Shown here: positions 50,691 through 53,148 of the stretch, one piece after another
How the letters are laid out: the number at the start of each line of letters is the position of its first letter
Position numbering within the stretch: position 1 is the stretch's first letter
Origin: an uncultured Eubacteriales bacterium
GTDB taxonomy: Bacteria; Bacillota; Clostridia; Oscillospirales; Acutalibacteraceae
Assembly (NCBI GenBank): GCA_934486615.1
Contig: CAKSQO010000013.1
Coordinates: forward strand, 1 to 53,148
Direction: 5' to 3'
DNA length: 53,148 nucleotides
Program-made: the position numbers and the translations under genes
The notes under the pieces: model-generated
What the model saw: only the letters and a program-made list of their open reading frames with translations
Databases searched by the model: none
What the model was told of the DNA's origin: nothing

Positions 50691-51730
50691 TGCCGCGCTC
50701 TTATTTTTACAGAATATATTTTTGCGTCGTCGCGGTTTTCGTCGTCGGGATGGCGGTGTTCCTCGCCGTGTTCGCAAACTGGCTTAAGGACTACGAAGCG
50801 GCACAGCCCGAGCAGATAATGACGGCGTTTTTAAGCGATGATCTGGAAAAGGGCAGGCTTTCCGCCGTCAGAAAGAAGTACGGCGAATTTATTTCAAAAT
50901 ACGAGTCGGACGACAGCCTTGACAAAGCCTTTTCGGCCTTGATAAAGGGCAAAAAGCTGACCTTCACCACGTCCTCAAGCCGACCCGAGGGCTGCGACAT
51001 CGCCTACACGGTCAAGGCGGACGACGAAAGGCTGATGAGCGTTTTTTTGAAGCGTGCCGACAAGCGCTACTCGATCTCCGGGGTCAGCTTTGACAAAAAG
51101 CGCTGCAAGACCTATGAGATCACCGCGACGTCGGACGCAAGCATTTTTGTAAACGGCGTTGAGGTCGAAGCGGCCGACCGCAAGGACGAGGCTCTGCCCG
51201 ATGTCGGCGGAGCGTTCGCCAAAAGCGGGCTTATATGTCGGCAGACCGTGACTCTCGAAAATATGCTCGGCGCCGACCCGGTTGTCACGGCAAAGTCGGG
51301 CGGAGCGGCGCTCGAGGTCGAGAAAAACGGCGACGCCTACAACGTCGTTCAGGACTTTTCGGAAAAGGACGCCGTCGGCGCTTTCGCCGTTAAAGCGGCG
51401 GGAGTTTACGCCGAGTATATGCAAAACGACTCGTCGAGGGAGCAGATAGGGAAGTTCGTGGACTCGGGCACGACTTTCTACAAGCACCTTATGGGCAGCC
51501 CCGTCAAGTATGTTATTCCGCACGACAGATACGCGATAAAGGAGACGGAGACCTCCGATTTCCGCAAGTACAGCGACGACCTTTTCAGCTGTCGGGTAAC
51601 GCTCGTCAACGAGCTGACGCGCGGAGGCAGGAAGTACCGCGACCATTTTGACAAGTACGTCTATCTTCGCCGCGACGGCAAAACATACAAGGTGCTCGAT
51701 ATGCAAAACGCAGCCGATACCGCAGCCTGA
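50690..51730 (+). CDS. Membrane-anchored protein of unknown family, partner of the fusion
   Basis: 346 residues. One N-terminal transmembrane helix at about 8-30 (IYFCVVAVFVVGMAVFLAVF) with a basic start, then an external region with no lipobox and no cysteine pattern. Residues about 40-70 look helical; the rest is predicted mixed alpha/beta with two similar-looking YEITATSDASIFVNG and YTVKADDERL strands. No family recognised. The ATG at 50690 overlaps the fusion stop codon and has GGAGG ten bases upstream; a GTG at 50687 is the alternative. The overlap implies coupled translation and probably a shared process at the cell surface. Confidence 0.75.
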   Translation: MPRSYFYRIYFCVVAVFVVGMAVFLAVFANWLKDYEAAQPEQIMTAFLSDDLEKGRLSAVRKKYGEFISKYESDDSLDKAFSALIKGKKLTFTTSSSRPEGCDIAYTVKADDERLMSVFLKRADKRYSISGVSFDKKRCKTYEITATSDASIFVNGVEVEAADRKDEALPDVGGAFAKSGLICRQTVTLENMLGADPVVTAKSGGAALEVEKNGDAYNVVQDFSEKDAVGAFAVKAAGVYAEYMQNDSSREQIGKFVDSGTTFYKHLMGSPVKYVIPHDRYAIKETETSDFRKYSDDLFSCRVTLVNELTRGGRKYRDHFDKYVYLRRDGKTYKVLDMQNAADTAA

Positions 51731-51797
51731 GCGGCTGAAAAGCCGCTCTGCGCACAGTGCGGCAGCCCTGCCCAAACGCGGCAATCGGTAAAAGCGA

Positions 51798-51842
51798 CGG
51801 CACCCGTTCAGCCTGCCAAGGTCTGAGCGGGTGCCGGTTTTA
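51798..51842 (+). terminator. Terminator between the fusion operon and pstB
   Basis: CGGCACCCG (51798-51806) with CGGGTGCCG (51828-51836), extended inward by TCAG / CTGA, followed by GTTTTAT. It lies between converging genes. Confidence 0.88.
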
Positions 51843-51901
51843 TATTCGGGGCAGTCGCGTTTGCGCGCCTGAAAGCGGATGCTTTGTTTGCAAAGCGTCG
51901 C

Positions 51902-52657
51902 TTATCCGAAGCGGCCGTTTATATAGTCGTCGGTCTCTTTGTTAATCGGGCGCTCGAATATGTCGGCGGTATCGCTGTATTCGACCAGGCGGCCGCTCAG
52001 GAAAAACGCGGTGCTGTCCGAAATTCGGCGCGCCTGCTGCATATTGTGCGTGACGATAACGATAGTGTACTTTTCGCGCAGCGATACGGCAAGCTCCTCA
52101 ATGCGTTGCGTCGATATAGGGTCGAGCGCGCTGGTCGGCTCGTCCATAAGCAGCACGTCGGGCTCGACGGCCAGCGCCCGCGCTATGCAAAGGCGCTGCT
52201 GCTGACCGCCCGAAAGGCCGAGCGCGTTCTTTTTTAGCCTGTCCTTTACCTCGTCCCACAGTGCGGCGCTTCTGAGTGCTTTTTCCACGGTCTCATCAAG
52301 CGCCCTGCGACCTGACGAGCCGTGAGTGCGCGGTCCGTAGGCGACATTATCATATATGCTCATCGGGAACGGATTGGCCTTTTGGAACACCATGCCTATG
52401 CGACGGCGCAGTTGCGATACATCAATACCCGGGGCATAGATGTCTTCTCCTCTGTAAATGACGTCCCCTGTTATTCTGACGCTCGGCACAAGGTCGTTCA
52501 TACGGTTGAGGGTTTTAAGAAACGTCGACTTGCCGCAGCCGGACGGGCCTATCAGAGCGGTTATGCGGTGCTCCGCGATATCGGCCGATACGTTGACAAG
52601 CGCCTGATGCGAACCGTACCACAGGTTAAGCCCTTTTACGGATAAAAAACTGCTCAT
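51902..52657 (-). CDS. pstB: Phosphate ABC transporter ATP-binding protein PstB
   Basis: ATPase of the high-affinity phosphate importer PstSCAB, 251 residues. Walker A GPSGCGKSTFLKTLNRM, Q-loop VFQKANPFPMSIYDNVAYGPR, signature LSGGQQQRLCIARALA, Walker B LLMDEPTSALDPIST, H-loop VIVTHNMQQA. The ATG at 52657 has AAGGAG six bases upstream and overlaps the pstA stop (ATGA). phoU, which often follows pstB, is absent: a terminator and the converging operon come next. Confidence 0.97.
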   Translation of the reverse strand: MSSFLSVKGLNLWYGSHQALVNVSADIAEHRITALIGPSGCGKSTFLKTLNRMNDLVPSVRITGDVIYRGEDIYAPGIDVSQLRRRIGMVFQKANPFPMSIYDNVAYGPRTHGSSGRRALDETVEKALRSAALWDEVKDRLKKNALGLSGGQQQRLCIARALAVEPDVLLMDEPTSALDPISTQRIEELAVSLREKYTIVIVTHNMQQARRISDSTAFFLSGRLVEYSDTADIFERPINKETDDYINGRFG

Positions 52658-53148
52658 ACATTTCTCCTTCTTTTGAAAGCGAACGCGGTCAGCTCCGCTG
52701 CGAGGTGGATTATCAGCGCCAGTGCCGCAAGTATCGCCGCGATGGCGAATGCGACGCCGAACTCGCCCTCCTCCTTGGCATAGACGTAGAGCGCCACGGT
52801 CAGCGTCGAGCCTGCGCTTTTCAACCCTGCGGGGAACGATAGTGTAAGGTTCGCAAAGCCTGCGGTGAAGAGAAGCGCGGCGGACTCGCCGAGTATGCGC
52901 CCCGCCGACAGTATGCAGCCTGTGATTATGCCGTCGATGCAGTTCGGTATGACTACGGTGCGAATAACGCGCCATTTACCTGCACCGAGGGCGAACGCTC
53001 CGTCGCGGTAGCTTTGCGGCACGGCTTTAAGACTCTCCTGCACGGTACGCATGACCGTAGGCAGGTTCATTATGACCAGCGTCAGCGCTCCCGACAGCAG
53101 GCAGGTCTGCAGCTTCATAAATCGGCAGAACACCAGCATACCGACAAG
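52654..53148 (-). CDS. pstA: Phosphate ABC transporter permease PstA (3' part)
   Basis: C-terminal 164 residues of a permease whose 5' end lies beyond the window; the frame stays open to base 53148. Hydrophobic segments near LLSGALTLVIMNLP and FAIAAILAALALIIHLAAEL, and the cytosolic ABC-coupling EAA region (SYRDGAFALGAGKWRVIRTV, then ILSAGRILGESAALLFTAG). It ends FKRRRNV before the overlapping pstB start. Confidence 0.93.
   Translation of the reverse strand, partial: LVGMLVFCRFMKLQTCLLSGALTLVIMNLPTVMRTVQESLKAVPQSYRDGAFALGAGKWRVIRTVVIPNCIDGIITGCILSAGRILGESAALLFTAGFANLTLSFPAGLKSAGSTLTVALYVYAKEEGEFGVAFAIAAILAALALIIHLAAELTAFAFKRRRNV

Overview
The window looks like a chromosomal segment around the replication-initiation genes of a fairly high-GC member of the class Clostridia, probably in or near the Oscillospirales. 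That placement is inferred from gene content, the RemB/DUF370 and DUF1846/DUF421/DUF4363 proteins, and the Firmicute-type parS, CIRCE and THF-riboswitch sequences. No rRNA or other strong taxonomic marker is present.

Layout, left to right. 1-727: a 25-bp tandem repeat and non-coding DNA. 728-7617: mnmE, mnmG, rsmG, noc, parA and parB on the plus strand, with two perfect parS sites, one inside mnmG and one forming a 30-bp palindrome before a T-run. 7876-9996: guaB-xpt purine operon. 10055-10944: repeat-rich gene-free DNA. 10945-15875: hrcA-grpE-dnaK-dnaJ heat-shock operon with a perfect CIRCE and a near-consensus CtsR site. 16417-25328: the replication cluster on the minus strand in the order dnaA, dnaN, S4 protein, recF, remB, gyrB, gyrA; the S4 gene was found by hand and seems to start at ATA. 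25515-26324: THF riboswitch and folT, divergent from dnaA. 26970-30625: pgk-tpiA-gpmI glycolytic operon. 30774-31944: trmL and a GNAT acetyltransferase, divergent. 32556-36084: an overlapping operon ywlG, frameshifted small ORF, FAD oxidoreductase, trxA, pyridoxamine kinase. 36289-37770: DUF1846 protein. 37992-40180: two-component system.

40253-44667 is unlike the rest: an aldo/keto reductase pseudogene, a frame-broken small peptide gene and an AT-rich 1183-residue secreted M64-type metallopeptidase, ending at a tRNA-Ser gene; it looks acquired. 44825-45879: DUF421 and DUF4363 membrane proteins. 46035-48240: an AraC regulator divergent from a Gfo/Idh/MocA (GH109-like) enzyme. 48540-51730: an unusual GT2-GtrA-phosphodiester glycosidase fusion coupled to a membrane-anchored protein of unknown family. 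51902-53148: pstB and the 3' part of pstA.

The long intergenic regions are built from shared repeat modules: nested-hairpin terminators, a GTAAGA-rich element placed just after terminators, and short GC-rich hairpins. The best candidates for something undescribed are the GT2-GtrA-NAGPA fusion with its partner, the parS/terminator palindrome, the ATA-started S4 gene, and the secreted peptidase with its adjacent peptide.
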